From: Paraescarpia echinospica
Taxonomy: Eukaryota; Annelida; Polychaeta; Sabellida; Siboglinidae
DNA length: 64,000 bases
Direction of reading: 5' to 3'
Assembly: GCA_020002185.1 (NCBI GenBank)
Contig: CM034536.1
Location: 7,796,798 to 7,860,797, forward strand
Shown: positions 35,519 through 48,475 of the stretch, one piece after another
Layout: each line of letters begins with the position of its first letter
How positions within the stretch are numbered: the stretch's first letter is position 1
Notes under the pieces: model-generated
The model's input: the letters and a program-made list of their open reading frames with translations, nothing else
What the model was told of the DNA's origin: nothing
The model's database searches: none
Position numbers and translations under genes: made by a program

Positions 35519-38500
35519 ATGGATAGAGATAAAGGCTTTTGCCAAATATGTAAAAAGAGAGTGCATAGTTGCTCCACTGTACTACAATGCATTACTTGTA
35601 AAGGGTATTATCATGTTAATTGTATCACAGTATTGAACAAACAAAATATTCGAGATTACTGTGAGTATTGGTATTGTATAAAATGTATGTCTAACATTTT
35701 TCCATACAATCATCTCGACAATGACTGTGAATTTATAGATGTCATATCTGAAAGTTGGATGCATGTTAATATTTCTTTCTCATTCCAAGAACTAGAAAAG
35801 AAAGCTTTCGTACCGTTTGATATCAACAGTGAGTCAGATACAGACATCCTATTTAACTCTGATCCAGATACAAATTACTATTGTGAATTCACTCAAAACA
35901 TGAATAAGTGTAATTACCATATAGAAGATACCTTTAATAAGTCATGCATACAAATTGGTGTAACAGATACCACATTCTCTGTTGTTCATGTCAATATCAG
36001 AAGTATGCCTCGCCACCACCAACAGTTTGGAAATTACTTTGCCAATCTCAATCACTCTTTTTCAATAATTGGATTCTCTTAAACGTGGCTGCAGGAAAGC
36101 AATGTTGATACTTATAACATTGCAGGTTACCATATGGTAAATAACTACAGAAACAATAAAAAGGGTGGTGGCGTGGCGGTCTGCATAAAAGATTCGCTTC
36201 TCTACAAACGAAGAGAAGATTTAGACAAAAGTAATGAAGATATAGAGTGTGTATTTATTGAGTTGGACAAAGGTATATTTACATATAAAAGGAACGTTAT
36301 TATAGGAGTTGTGTACAGGCCGCCAGACAAAGACATAAATGTATTCACCTCAATCTTGCATGCTATTTAAAAATATATCAATAAAGAGAATTGCGTGTGT
36401 TATCTCATGGGTGATTTCAATATCAATCTGCTAAATGTGGATAATCATGTACCTAGCTCAGAATTTCTCGAATGTATGTATACCATGTCATATATTCCTC
36501 TCATTACCAAACCAACTAGAGTAACTGCTACTTCTGCCACACTTATTGACAACATTTTTACTAATAACCTAACTATAAATAGCACAGAAACCTGTTCTGG
36601 TATACTATATACAGATATATCAGATCATTTTCCTGTCTTCTATATCGATAACAATAGTTGTTCAACTTATGTAAACACAACATACATAACTAAGAGGTTT
36701 TATACCGATCAGAACATAGCAAAGTTTACAACAAGTCTAACTAATGCTGACTGGTCTCTTGTTACTTCTGAGCTTGATGACCCAAATAAAGCATATGCTG
36801 CTTTCTATTCACAGTTTGGTAAGCAATATCTTAACTGCTTTCTTGAAGTAAAGATTAAACAAAAATACAGTAATAGGAAACCATGGCTATCACATGGGCT
36901 GAAGACCTCCATAAAATTTTAAAATAAATTATTCGCCTACTACAAAAAAGCACCTACCCTTACTAATGAAACTAACTATAAAGCATACCGCAATAAGCTT
37001 AACTCAATTTTAAGAAGAGCAGAAAAAAATCACTATCAACAGTTATTAAAGCAAAATCAATCAAATCTTCTGAAATCATGGCAACTTATTAAGCAAATAA
37101 TCAATAAAAATAAAAAAACCTCCCCAATCTCCGAAGATAACTATTAATAATCAATTAATAACCGATAAAAAGGTAATTGCCAATTACTTCAATAACTATT
37201 ATGATAAGGTTGGACCATCGTTGGCTGAAAAGATTACCAAAGATGGTATTGACCCGTCAATATATATTAAGCATCGAAACTTCCATACAATATTTATCTC
37301 CCCAGTTGAACTGAATGAAGTAGAAACTATAATCAAAGATCTAAAAATATCAAGCACTGGTTGGGACTTAATAACTCCACATATTGTTAAATTAACATAT
37401 CATACTTTCTTACTTCCTTTAACACATGTTATTAACTTGTCGTTAACTAAAGGTATTTTTCCAGACGACCTGAAAAGAGCAAAAGTGATCCCGATATACA
37501 CAGGCGGTGACAAGACACTCGTTAACAATTACCGTCCAATATCGATTTTGCCAGTTTTTTCTGAAGTTCTAGAAAAAATAATGTATAACAGATTAACATC
37601 TTTCATAAACAAACATAACATCTTATATGATTATCAGTTTGGATTTAGGAAGAAGCATTCTGCAAACATGGCTCTTGTGCAACTAGTAGACACAATTTCC
37701 ACAGCTATAAATAATGGTGACTACTTACTAGGAGTTTTTCTTGACTTCAGTAAAGCTTTCGATACAGTTGACCATAAAATATTGCTTAATAAACTAGAAC
37801 ATTACGGCATTAGAGGAAGAGCACTTGCCTGGCTGGAAAGTTATTTGTCTAATATAACGCAGTATGTTTTATTTGATGGAATAAAATAGAACATTCAGTC
37901 TATATGCTGTGGTGTCCCACAGGGATCAATAATAGGCCCACTGTTATTCTTAATCTATATTAACGACATTGTTAATGTATCATATATCCTATTTCCTATT
38001 ATATTTGCTGATGATACAAATGTTTTTGTCAATGGTAACAGTCTTAGCGAGCTAGAAACTGTGATGAATCATGAACTGCAAAAATTAGTTATTTGGTTAA
38101 AGAGTAATAAAATATCTTTAAATATCAGTAAAACACATTTTATTGTCTTCAAATCAGTAAATAAAAAGGTATCCAATCCACTTGCCATCCTTATTGATGG
38201 ACTACAAATTACTCAAGTAAAAAACACAAAATTCTTAGGAATTTTAATCGATGCTAATTTGTCCTGGACTTTTCATATACAGTGTATAAAATCTAAAATA
38301 GCCAAAGCCGTTGGAATTATAAGTAAAGCTAGAAAAACCCTGAGTAGATCATCCCTTGTAACGTTATACTATACATTTTTATATCCATATCTAACGTATT
38401 GTGTCGAAGTGTGGGGAGGAGCATATAATACACATCTTAGTTCTTTATTCAAATTGCAAAAGTATGCAATTCGGTTAATGATGTCAGCTCCGTACAGAGC

Positions 38501-38855
38501 GCACACAGACCAACTCTTCAAGAAGCTGTCCATTTTACCAATAAGAAAAATCTACGAATACACGGTTGTGCTGTTTATGTACAAAATTGTTAAGAATATG
38601 TTTCCGTCAGTTATGACAAGGATGTTCATTAGAAATAACGAACTACACGAACATAGGACACGCAACGCAGAATTACTACATGTCCCGATTTCAAAAAGTA
38701 ATGTATTGTATAAAACCATTAGGTATCGAGGTGTTAAATTATGGAACTATACGGCGACCACAGTGGATTGTAATTGTAATTATGCATTAGCAACGTTTAA
38801 ACGTCAACTTAAGAAGTTTTTGCTAGTAAATAATATTAATGACATATATAAATAG
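35519..38855 (+). pseudogene. CR1/Jockey-type LINE ORF2: PHD finger-EN-RT, nearly full length
   Basis: From the ATG at 35519, residues ~7-55 form a PHD-type Cys4-His-Cys3 finger (CQICKK, CITCKGYYHVNC, WYCIKC). An APE endonuclease follows (VVHVNIRSM, KKGGGVAVCIK, GVVYRPPD, GDFNIN, TDISDHF). The RT has [56 protein letters not shown] and FADDTNVF, and ends at 38855 with KKFLLVNNIND. Disabling changes are in-frame stops at 36080-36082, 36368-36370, 36920-36922 and 37887-37889, plus a frame change near 37115 in an A-run. Few lesions over 3.3 kb imply moderate age. It is a relative of the satellite-bearing LINE at 4-14.9 kb. Confidence 0.94.
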
Positions 38856-39095
38856 CATTCTTTGTTGCTATTTTACATGAAGTATTCATGAAAATAGTAC
38901 TGTTGTGATTCATGTTTCTGTTTTTCTTCTTTCTTCAATCACACAAATTGTTATCTTGCACCATGGAATTTACCCATGTATCACATGTATTGTGAGGGCT
39001 AATCAGCCACTCGTGGCTTTATACCCTCATTACAGAAACCATGGCAATCTATGTATGTAATTGATTGGAAATGTTTCTGTAATAAACCATTATTA
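38856..39095 (+). other. 3' UTR of the LINE
   Basis: Non-coding sequence after ORF2, ending near CAATAAAC-like CTGTAATAAACC at 39078-39089, just before the palindrome. Confidence 0.5.
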
Positions 39096-39209
39096 TTTAA
39101 TGGGGAAATGAACGGTACACTGCCTGAAATATTGAAGGTTGTAATATATATATATAAATATTACAACCTTCAATATTTCAGGCACTGTACCGTTCATTTC
39201 CCCATTAAA
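39096..39209. repeat. 114-bp near-perfect palindrome
   Basis: Arms of ~50 bp, starting TTTAATGGGGAAATGAACGG and ending with its complement CCATTAAA, around a (TA)n centre near 39152. About one mismatch. It may be a foldback MITE inserted at the LINE's end, or a replication-generated inverted duplication. Confidence 0.9.
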
Positions 39210-40595
39210 ACCCACGCTAAACGTTTAGTCGGTCAACTGACGCAAACTCACTATTCGGTTTTGATAAAACTTCGCTTTATCCTGCTGTACCTTTAAGGTT
39301 AAATTCTATAATTGCGTTTCTAGGAAAATCAAAAGGAATATACTATCGCTGTGTGTCGCCCAAACAAACAAGATGCTTTCACGAGTGGCATGTTCGTATT
39401 CAATTCTGTATAAATCTAAACATGTGCCTGCACAAGTTGCGTAACCTATAAACCTGCCCTATTAGCTTTTCATTAAAACAATACATAATGAAAGAAATTC
39501 TCAGAGGGCCACTGTCTCTAAATCGCTAGCACTCTGTTCGTCCACAATGAACACATGTATACAATGATGCTATGTCACATGTGGCGCGCCCAGTCACAAC
39601 CGGTTCGTAGGATCCGTAGTTCACCAGTCTCCAGAGACCCAGTAGACATAACGGTGACCCGTCATTCAGCATGCTTCATTTAGAAGGAGACACGGTTAGC
39701 GCCGTGTTAGTTTGACACCTGGTCGATCTATGTCCACCAGTTTCGACAATAACATCACCATCGGCTCACGATGATGGGAATGAACATTGCGACCTGATTC
39801 AGGCTTCAGAACAACATGTGACCAAAGAGTGTACAAATTGACATGCTGTTTTATGTGGCCACACAGTCCCGTAGACCACGATCTGTCCGCCATTACCGGC
39901 ATAAAGTGTGCCCACGAACGTGAGCTTTGCGTGTGATGTGAAAATTATTGTTTCAAGCACTTTCTCCTCGGATAAGTTAATTACGCAATGGCAAGAGTGA
40001 CTAGTATTATCCAAAGTGTTTGTTACGCGCTGAACGAGGATGCAGATTACCAAATTACTCGCGAACATTTTGTGCGCTTATGCATATCAAAATATATACG
40101 CACGCACGCACGCACACACACGGATAGAAGAATGCATCGTCAGCTCCTACCAGTCGGCGCGCTTCTGTTTACGGGCTCAGCACACTGTTAATTTTCCCAT
40201 TGGCGACCATGTTAACGTGTTGTGTGATTATAAGAAAACGTGACCTACAAAATGTCTTAAACTTCTTACCTGCTGTTATTATCATCTCATTAACATACTG
40301 GTCGGGTTTAGTCAAAATCGAATATGCATAGCTCTCGTAAAATGCCTGTATGTGTGACACTCGTCAATATTTACGAATGGATGCAGGCAGTAATCCGGGT
40401 AAAGGGTCAACTAGCCAAATTGCTGCCAAATACCCGTCCGCTTGGTAAAAGGAAATTTGACTACTCAAATGCACTTACGTCAGAGCAGGTGAATTTTGTA
40501 AATAAATAATTTCTCAAAAATACACTGCTCTTTTTTCGTAACGAAACAGGAAGTCTAACAGTGTCATGATCCAACCAAGGCTACGGCTCGAGTTG
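39210..40595. other. Unassigned region
   Basis: No gene recognised. A short (ACGC)n/(CA)n tract lies at ~40098-40120. Confidence 0.35.
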
Positions 40596-40649
40596 TTACG
40601 TCATTGCCGATGTCGACGTCACGCTCTTGTCATATCTCCAAAATGGCGG
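40596..40649 (+). promoter_or_regulatory. Two CRE-like sites plus YY1 motif (candidate promoter)
   Basis: TTACGTCA (40596-40603), CGACGTCA (40614-40621) and CCAAAATGGCGG (40638-40649), the last matching the YY1/initiator motif. The ATG in the YY1 motif is followed by GCG|GTATGT, a possible donor, so this could be a very short first coding exon. Unproven. Confidence 0.35.
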
Positions 40650-41130
40650 TATGTTTTTACAAAAGCGGACTTTGCAAGGCTTATATGGTGTGGTTCCTCA
40701 TTACTCTTGGCTTCGTCCGGTGAATTGTGCAGTTGCCAAGGTCGATTCGTTGAGTGCCTAAACGGCAACACGTTAACAATTTTCCTCATATGAAATAGTA
40801 GGCTTATTTTCCAAAGCAACCTCAAATATCTGCGTTTCGAATCCATCGCGCACTCTATCGGAAAATATATGGACCTTTAGAATTTCCTTTGGAATGTGCC
40901 CGCGCTAGAGTGACGTGCCCTCTCCCTAGACCTTCAAGTGTTTGAATTGTTGGCGAGCCTGATGGGGAGCTTCAATTGCTGGCATTTTGGCGAGCCTCAG
41001 TGGGGGGTGCAATCGGAGGTTTGTGGAGAGCTTGAAGTCTTGGTATTTGTAGCGAGTTTCGGGGTGTGTGCAATTGGAGTATTCGGCCCCACTAGACTAC
41101 CTTCTCTTGGGACGCCCCTGATGACTACCC

Positions 41131-41215
41131 AGTGGTCGAAGGGTATGAACGAACACAGAAAGAGGCGAGTGGACCTCGACCCACGGGAGAAATACAGTCA
41201 AACTCTCCCAAAGTC
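41131..41215 (+). repeat. Dispersed repeat, partial copy
   Basis: Contains GAGGCGAGTGGACCTCGACC and CGGGAGAAATAC, corresponding to the 3' part of the repeat at 19025-19260. Confidence 0.45.
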
Positions 41216-41730
41216 TACGTATTGATATAGATGCACACGTCGTCTTATGCCGCCATTAGACACATTGCACAGCCACAACGCAGGCTGAGATTATCTTAGT
41301 TCAGTAAATCGCAGTAGGATTACCGCTGAAATCGAATTAATCATACAGACCAATGGTTACTTACGCTCTTCGATCGTTCGATAACTACTGCGGACGAAGC
41401 GTTAGGCCACAGTTCATAAATAAATAAGTGAATGAATTAAACATTTATAATGCGTCGTGTATCTGCCCAACTGCGCATTGTTTTCCACTAACACTCATGT
41501 GAACGTTTTACATGATAGGACGCTTGTAGCAGAAAGTTTATTTCTGATCTGATCCCAGAATGCCCTCGTTTCTCACCGCTAATTCCTCGGCGAATCATTG
41601 TAGGCCTTATAAGCGACGCCTTTTGTCAACTTTAGCGCTACGTAATTTATTTATCACGACATGCCGGGCCTCCATTATGAGTCGTGTCCCTATAGACCAG
41701 AGCGATAAGCGAACTTGGTGCGGTGAACCC

Positions 41731-41756
41731 CACGTGGACCATTGGCCGCCATCTTG
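41731..41756 (-). promoter_or_regulatory. E-box, CCAAT and YY1 cluster (candidate promoter)
   Basis: CACGTG (41731-41736), an inverted CCAAT (ATTGG, 41741-41745) and GCCGCCATCTTG (41745-41756), a perfect YY1 site read on the minus strand. No downstream gene was identified. Confidence 0.3.
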
Positions 41757-42210
41757 ATGTACGACAGAACCAGTTAAACCCATTGACTTGACACTTAGCG
41801 TATGTTTATACTGTGAACACGGTGTGTGATCACTATTGCTGTAGCATACGGATGTAGGCCTATTTAAAGGTACGTTGTCTGTTCCACTTCCCGGAATCAG
41901 CGATGGTGGTGTTTCAATAAAACGCTGAATTGATTGTTTTGAATTTGGTGAAATCGCGACCGCGTTGAACATCACAAATCTTTGTGGGTAAAACATTCGG
42001 CGTCCGTTATATTGTTTATAGGCCCCAATCTGAATGTCTTGTTTACTTTTTGCACGCTAAAATTCAAGTTGCGAACAACGTTTTGTACTTACTAAACGCA
42101 AGTGTGCCGGCGATATTTTAATTGATTTTAATAAATACAAAACTCGAAGAACAGACAACCTCCTTATCACTTGATGTGTTATTGAATTGCTTAGTTGGGC
42201 AACTCACAAG
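41757..42210. other. Unassigned region
   Basis: No gene recognised. Confidence 0.35.
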
Positions 42211-42212
42211 GT

Positions 42213-42288
42213 CTATATATATATATATATATATATAGGCTATATATAGGCTATATATATATATATATATATATATAGGCCCTATATA
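42213..42288. repeat. (TA)n with ATAGGC interruptions
   Basis: Three TA blocks separated by TATAGGCTATA-type palindromes. Confidence 0.85.
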
Positions 42289-42289
42289 T

Positions 42290-45200
42290 TAAGAGGATGC
42301 TGTCCCTTAGCTGGAGGTTTGTTAACATAGTACAGCCACTAGATTGTGGGCGTTTGCGGAAGATGGTTGTCGTTGAACAAATAATTAATTTGATGTTGTA
42401 GTGGTCAATATGATCTGGACATGGTGTACTTCTATGAGATAGTAATGCAGGTGGCCAATTAATGTTATTCTCTTAATGTTGGCAAGTCTGTGACCCACAC
42501 CGGAGGGAACAGACGCCCATCAGTGTTTAATTGTTACCAACACCTGAAGGTTTGCTGGCAATAATTGAGAGACATGACAACACGTAATAAACAGGCAGTA
42601 AATCGAGCCCCAGACTACCCAGGAATGGGAGGCTTAGTTTGGAAAAAAGTGTCAAATCACACAGTTTCTACTGCGTTCACACAATGAATGCCCGTGGTGC
42701 AGCACGGCATACAGGCCTAAGTTCATCGGCAGACTGCCAAGATCAGGATGTAGCAGTACGGCCATAATTGACTTTGTCGTGCAATCACTGTTCAACATCA
42801 ACACTGACCGTTTCACCCAGACCGACAAAGTCGGCCAAAACACTAGAAGTTACTGCATCGCGCTCCTGTTTAACAAGATCATAAGAAGAGGACGGTGGAA
42901 CAGAACCCAAATGTCGTGCAGTTCAAGTGGGCATTCCGCTTAATACTCACGAGGTACAAGAAGATTTCGCCGTCCAGCACAAGAAACTGCACGGTGTTTG
43001 GGGAATCACTTTGTGAGCGGCTGCTTGATATCCAATTGAAATGATCTTGACATATCCAGCCTTCACACGACCTGCAGGGTTCAACACGATTTTAACAAGA
43101 TCGCCAAACCACCTAAAAAGCAAACGGAAGAGGGCGGTAGAAGTACCAAAGGAAGACTGCAAAATGGCCCGAAAACCTGTTCGCTGGTCGCGCTAGGCAG
43201 GTAGCCGCTCCAGGTGGGTGTTTTAGTGACACAACAGTTAATGCAACATACATCTGGACGCTATTGGCTGGTGGCCGTTGGCGAGCGGACTAACGGGGGG
43301 ACTACTGTATTTAGATGGAGACAGAGTTAATCGACATCTCAAAAGGACCAAAGTGAACAGCTGAGAGCGGGAGAGAACGGCAGAGGATTGTGATAGATGA
43401 AGACTCTTGATCCAGAGAGCGGAATATATTCTGCGATAGTCATATTCCCCAGCTCGCTGGGGACCACGGGAAGAAGAAGAAAATCTTGTCATCCAAAGCA
43501 TAACATCACATATGGCAAGTATAGACAAGGTAGCCATTGACTTATTGACAATCCAATAATTTAAAGTCATGGATAAAATTATGGTTTATGTAAACCAGCA
43601 GGATCCAAATTACTTTAGCTATTACGTGACACATCACTTATAGGCGTACTATATTGAAGACTGTTGTTCCTCAATATATGCCTGATCCACAGCTATATTA
43701 CACGCCCACGTACACCGGCTGATTGTCCGAAAACAAGTAGTTGGACTGACATTTCCTCCGCGCGTGTTATCAAGATAAACAAAATATATAGGTGGGCATC
43801 TATCAGAAGGTGATTGAATTATCGCGATGCAGGTGTCACATTATTAAGACATACGTCGTAACCCTCTATATATTTTTCACTCGATAACGAAACAAAGCCA
43901 ATAGATGTTGTGTGATGTACGATGACGGCTGGGCGATGTGCCGTCTACACGCTTCGCCTCCGGTCGGTGATTGCCGTGTAGCAGGATTGCTATCAATGGC
44001 CCATGTCCTTGGGGACCCAGAAGTGCTCGCGGAATTAAGCGGTTTTTTTTAATTAAGTTATCGTGGAGGCGGTTTTTGCATATACGGACCCTATATATTC
44101 GGTCGTGTGCTGCTATTTATGGTTGAGAAGTGACGCATAAAGGTTTCGCCTACGTTGTTGCTTGGACGGAACTGTGATAATCGGTTCTCTCCGTAATCAG
44201 TAGTGACGGCAGCGGGCTATCTTTATCCGGCCGCGTCGAAACATCGGTGACCGAACGACGTTTGTTTTTCAATATTAAAAGTTAAAATATTCCCAGTTGA
44301 ATTACACATACTCTAAAAGTAGTGTCCTGCTATTCAAATAGTTTTAACCCTCTCCGTCATCCTGTTCAAGGTCGCTTTTTTCTGTACATTTTCCGCACAG
44401 ACCATGTTTGAGCGAGCTTAGTGGCATAAATTCGCAATCAACAAACATCATATTTGGTTAATTACTTGACAAGCATATCAAGTTTACGTATACAAAGTTT
44501 CAAAGAAATTGGAAATATCATTTCACTTAGTCTTTAAAGACACAAAGTCTGATCGAACTTTGTAGTAGGCATAATCACATAGTAGGATATATAAACTATA
44601 TAAACATTATATTCTAAGTTTGTAACATCATAACAACTGCATATATAAATTACGCTTTAAACCACATTTTCGTGGTTATAAAATGTAATCGTTATAATAT
44701 CTATGTATAATTTCATTCAAAGTTTCCACATTGCATGCTGACAACCTTTACAATGTATATCGATTTCGAGACTGCTTTATTTTTATATCGATGCGCCTCT
44801 GAACTCTGTTTCCAGAGGATTTAAACTCGGTAGAAATGTTATTAGTATTAATAATCTGTAGCTCTTGTACAGCGCAAGTGTTCGTTTTATTATCATTATT
44901 TGAATTATTATTTATAAACAAATAACAATCAAATTACACGAAAATCCTGAGTGTTTCATAAACACCAGGGGTGAAGAAAATGCTGCCATGCCTTTGCTGT
45001 GCAAAGGGCTAATGGTGTTCAACCGGGGTAGAATGTAGGCATACTTTAATAACTATTACCATACTAATCAATTATCAGAATATGACACTGTACAAGTAGA
45101 TACGCGGAACGGTTCAAGGTATTCGCGTAGGCTCTTAAATAATGTATATCAGACAAAGGACGTCATTTTCTCCATGGAGATGCATCTGTAACTTTCTACG

Positions 45201-46930
45201 TATACAGTTTCTGACGTGCAATAAATATAAAAAGGCAATTAATTTATAAACAATAGTTCCAGTAATATTGGAGCGTTTGAAATGCTTTACTATTTGATAT
45301 AGAGATGGTACATTATGAAGCGGATTTGAAGAGGCGTATTGAAGTCTGATGTGTTTGTGAGAACATCCCCGAAACAACAGTACACAAAACAAAATGATGT
45401 CGCCAAAACTGCCAGTTGTGACTGTAAAGACGTTTGCAACAAAGCTAACAAAATTAGACGCAGAACCTCTGTATCATTTTAACGTAACGTTACCAGTTGG
45501 CAACATGGACGTAGTGACACTGTATACCACCATGCCTTACTGTTTTGGAAGTATTCTCTTTTACAACTACGTTTTGAAAGGGTATCGTTCAATAATTATT
45601 CAATGCAATTCAATTCAAGAATACTTACTGAATCAGGGGTTTACGGGACGCAATATCTATGATATATAACAAAAATATATATGTGGTTTGGTATTTCTTT
45701 TCACGAGTCCTTAAAAATAACCATTCCCATAGGCATATGCTTCCCGATTCTGAAGGGTGTCAGACTTCAGCGTTTGAGCGCAGTCGCTGTGCGTTTTAAG
45801 ACTTCCTAATTTATTTGAGCTGTAGCGATGAAAAACAAAGCGACTTACGAACATTCTTTTATATAACTAACCGCTCGTTATCACCAAACAAATGATGGAC
45901 CGTACGGCGACAAAGGTAACAACAGAGAGTGCAAGCACTCCGATCCCGATTCACATCCCGGGGCCGATCGCGCCAGTCGCTCGTTCAACAATCGAACCGA
46001 TTTGATACCTCAGTGTTTTTATGCCCCTATTCCACACTGTTTAAGATATGCAGTAAATTGTTATAAAATATTTATTTGAGGGAACCTTTGAGACCTAAAT
46101 AGCGCTCCGGTTTGCGTCAACATGCGATTTAATAATATTGCTTGTTTCAAGTGCGGCATGCAGTAACCCGCGACCGCAGCGGCGCACACTGATTCAAACC
46201 TAGCACTATTTGGGACATTATATTCCTGAAACGATGTGGAAAACTACATCGATTATCAAGGGAAAACATCAACAAATAAAACAGTATATTGTAACAAGGC
46301 ACGTTATTTTGTTAAGTTCTTGTAAGTATTAAACTGTTAATAATGATAACCGAGTTTACATGGGTTGTATAAGTTGTGATAATTAGAAAACAATACTTAC
46401 AATTAAAAAAGAGCAATAAGTGGGACCCTCGCTACAGGCTTGGGATCCCCTCAAAAGAAGGCTGGGGGTCCCAAGGACCCTTGAACACAAACATCCAGGT
46501 ATACCCCTGTGAATACAATACTGAATTGAACGATACCTTTTCAAACGTGGTTCTTCGCTTTGCGACTGTTGGGTCCGCTAATAGTGTCGTTAATACACAA
46601 AACATATAAATCTTTTGTAAAACATATTATCTGATATAACTTTTATTATAAATCACGATGATAGGTATACACGTACTGTTACACCTGCTAGATAAGCTCT
46701 GCCCTCGTGTGGACATGCTCCGTAGACCCGTACACTTTCATTACACGCGTCACATTCATAAACGGATTAATAATTATATTCTGAAACCCAGCAAAGGTAG
46801 AGGCCAAACATTGGCCTACTACCTATATCACGTGATCGATATAGCTGCGTGTGATCGAAATTACATGTTACATCATGTTCGTAATGGCAGTAGGCCTAGA
46901 CTATGTGACCAACACATTGACCTACCAAAA
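42290..46930. other. Long unassigned region
   Basis: No recognisable gene or repeat. The longest intact small frame with its own ATG is 45394-45669 (91 codons, starting MMSPKLPVVTVKTF), with no family wording. CpG-richer patches lie at 43930-44240. Distal exons or unknown elements cannot be excluded. Confidence 0.3.
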
Positions 46931-46934
46931 CGCA

Positions 46935-47170
46935 CTCACTTACACTAACCCACGGAGCAACAAACCACTCGTTTACGGCGGCAACACTCAATTCTCTTAG
47001 GTAGGAGAAAGACCTTCTGGTAAGGCAAACACACACGTAAATAACTATAAATAAAAACATATATGCCACCAATCGGTAGGCCGGAAGTCAATGGTCCAAG
47101 GAAGCAATTGTAAACACAAAGAGACCAGTGGACATCGGCACCTCGGATGAGATGCTCATACAATGGATGC
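46935..47170 (+). repeat. Dispersed repeat, copy 2 (best preserved)
   Basis: ACCCACGGAGCAACAAACC, then CAATTCTCTTAGGTAGGAG, CCAATCGGTAGGCC, GTCAATGGTCCAAGGAAG, CCAGTGGACATCGGCACCTC and ATACAATGG. It aligns in order with 19025-19260 and 54040-54255. Confidence 0.7.
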
Positions 47171-47184
47171 TTCCCGGAGAAGTC

Positions 47185-47300
47185 GAGATGGTGTTCGACT
47201 GAACAGGTCTGCCAGGGGGTAAAGTGCAGAGCGCTTTGAGCAAATCTGACGACTGGATACTGCGCTATACAAGAACTGACCTTTACTTTTTACAATACCC
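47185..47300 (+). mobile_element. SINE 3' portion
   Basis: GTCTGCCAGGGGGTAAAG, GAGCGCTTTGAGC, GACTGGATACTGCGCTATAC and a TTTAC-type end match the 3' part of the SINE at 48150-48475. The head is missing. Confidence 0.75.
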
Positions 47301-48149
47301 CACAGTCAACGTATAATTATGTATAATCCTATATGTTATGAACGTGAGAAACATAGTACACTAAAGGCTACTTCAATCAATGCTTACCATCGTAAGAAAC
47401 GTGATGTTTAACGGCATTTTAAAATTAATATTTCACGTCTACTGTAGGACCTACATTACAATACAATATATTTTATTTCCACAATGATATTATAATAAAT
47501 ACATGATTTTTAATTGTATTCACAGTTATTGTGGAAAAGAAGATAGCAGAAGTGTAATACTTATGAAATGCTTTCCCTTTCACTATTATGAATGGGCAAT
47601 TACCAATCTTTCGCCAAACGATGTGGGCCTATCATTTGCATCCAGATTACCCATGAACTGTTTCCGTCAAGTGTATTCTGGTCTCCGCATGCCGATGCTT
47701 CTAGATCTATACATATCTTCCCTCCCTAGATCTATACTTCGGCCTACCCGGACTTTGATGATCTACAGCCAGGCGTAGGGTTGTTTACATAAACTTCTAT
47801 CACATGTTCGCCTTGTCTGGTGTCAGACAGTCTGTTTAGAAAATAAACAAGGTGATTAATATAACACTTAGCCGAACTAACAACTAATGAATCTTAGTAC
47901 AAATGATCGAAAACGAAAATCCTAGAACTATGCACACAGTAACAATTATTCGCTTAAGTCCAATCTTTTCTCTCTATATATATATTGATGTTTTCGTCAA
48001 TACTAAATAACCCATTTATACAAACGAGCAGGCGTATCAGTGACATGTTAGTGCTAAATAGGCTTGCATTTTGCTTAATGTGGAGGCAGGTATAAAACAA
48101 TGGACAACTTTACGATAATGAACAGTGTTGAATTTGATTACAATGTTGC
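47301..48149. other. Unassigned region
   Basis: No recognisable gene. Confidence 0.35.
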
Positions 48150-48475
48150 ACGTCGGTAAATTAGTACTGATATATCGACCGATAGAACACGGGTTCGAAT
48201 CTTGTGCTGTCGTGACGAACCTTGGGCAAGTTCGTTCACTCTACGTTGCTCCAATTCACTCAGCTGTATGAACGAGTACCTGGCTATAGACAGTGGTGGA
48301 TAGTTGTGTACGATTAGTCTTCGCTCATTAATTGCAGCGTGGCTAGATTCTTCCCTGTCGAGACGGTATTCGATTGAACGTGTCTGCCAGGGAGTAAGTG
48401 TAAAGCGCTTTGAGCTGTCCTGAGGACTGGATACTGCGCTATATAAGAACTTGTTTTTACTTTTACTAACTTTTA
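48150..48475 (+). mobile_element. tRNA-derived SINE, near full length
   Basis: A degenerate tRNA head with a good box B (GGTTCGAATCT near 48192). A central body includes CTTGGGCAAGTTCGTTCACTC. The 3' tail has AAAGCGCTTTGAGC and GCGCTATATAAGAAC, ending in a TTTTTAC run. A LINE-like tail of this sort lets partner L2/CR1-type LINEs mobilise SINEs. Box A is decayed. Confidence 0.75.

Noticed and set aside
42600..43570. Decayed gag or transposase
   Set aside because: Several medium frames on both strands, but no conserved motif could be named.
45394..45669. 91-codon ORF with ATG
   Set aside because: No signal peptide, domain, splice sites or neighbours to support it. Length is within chance for this composition.
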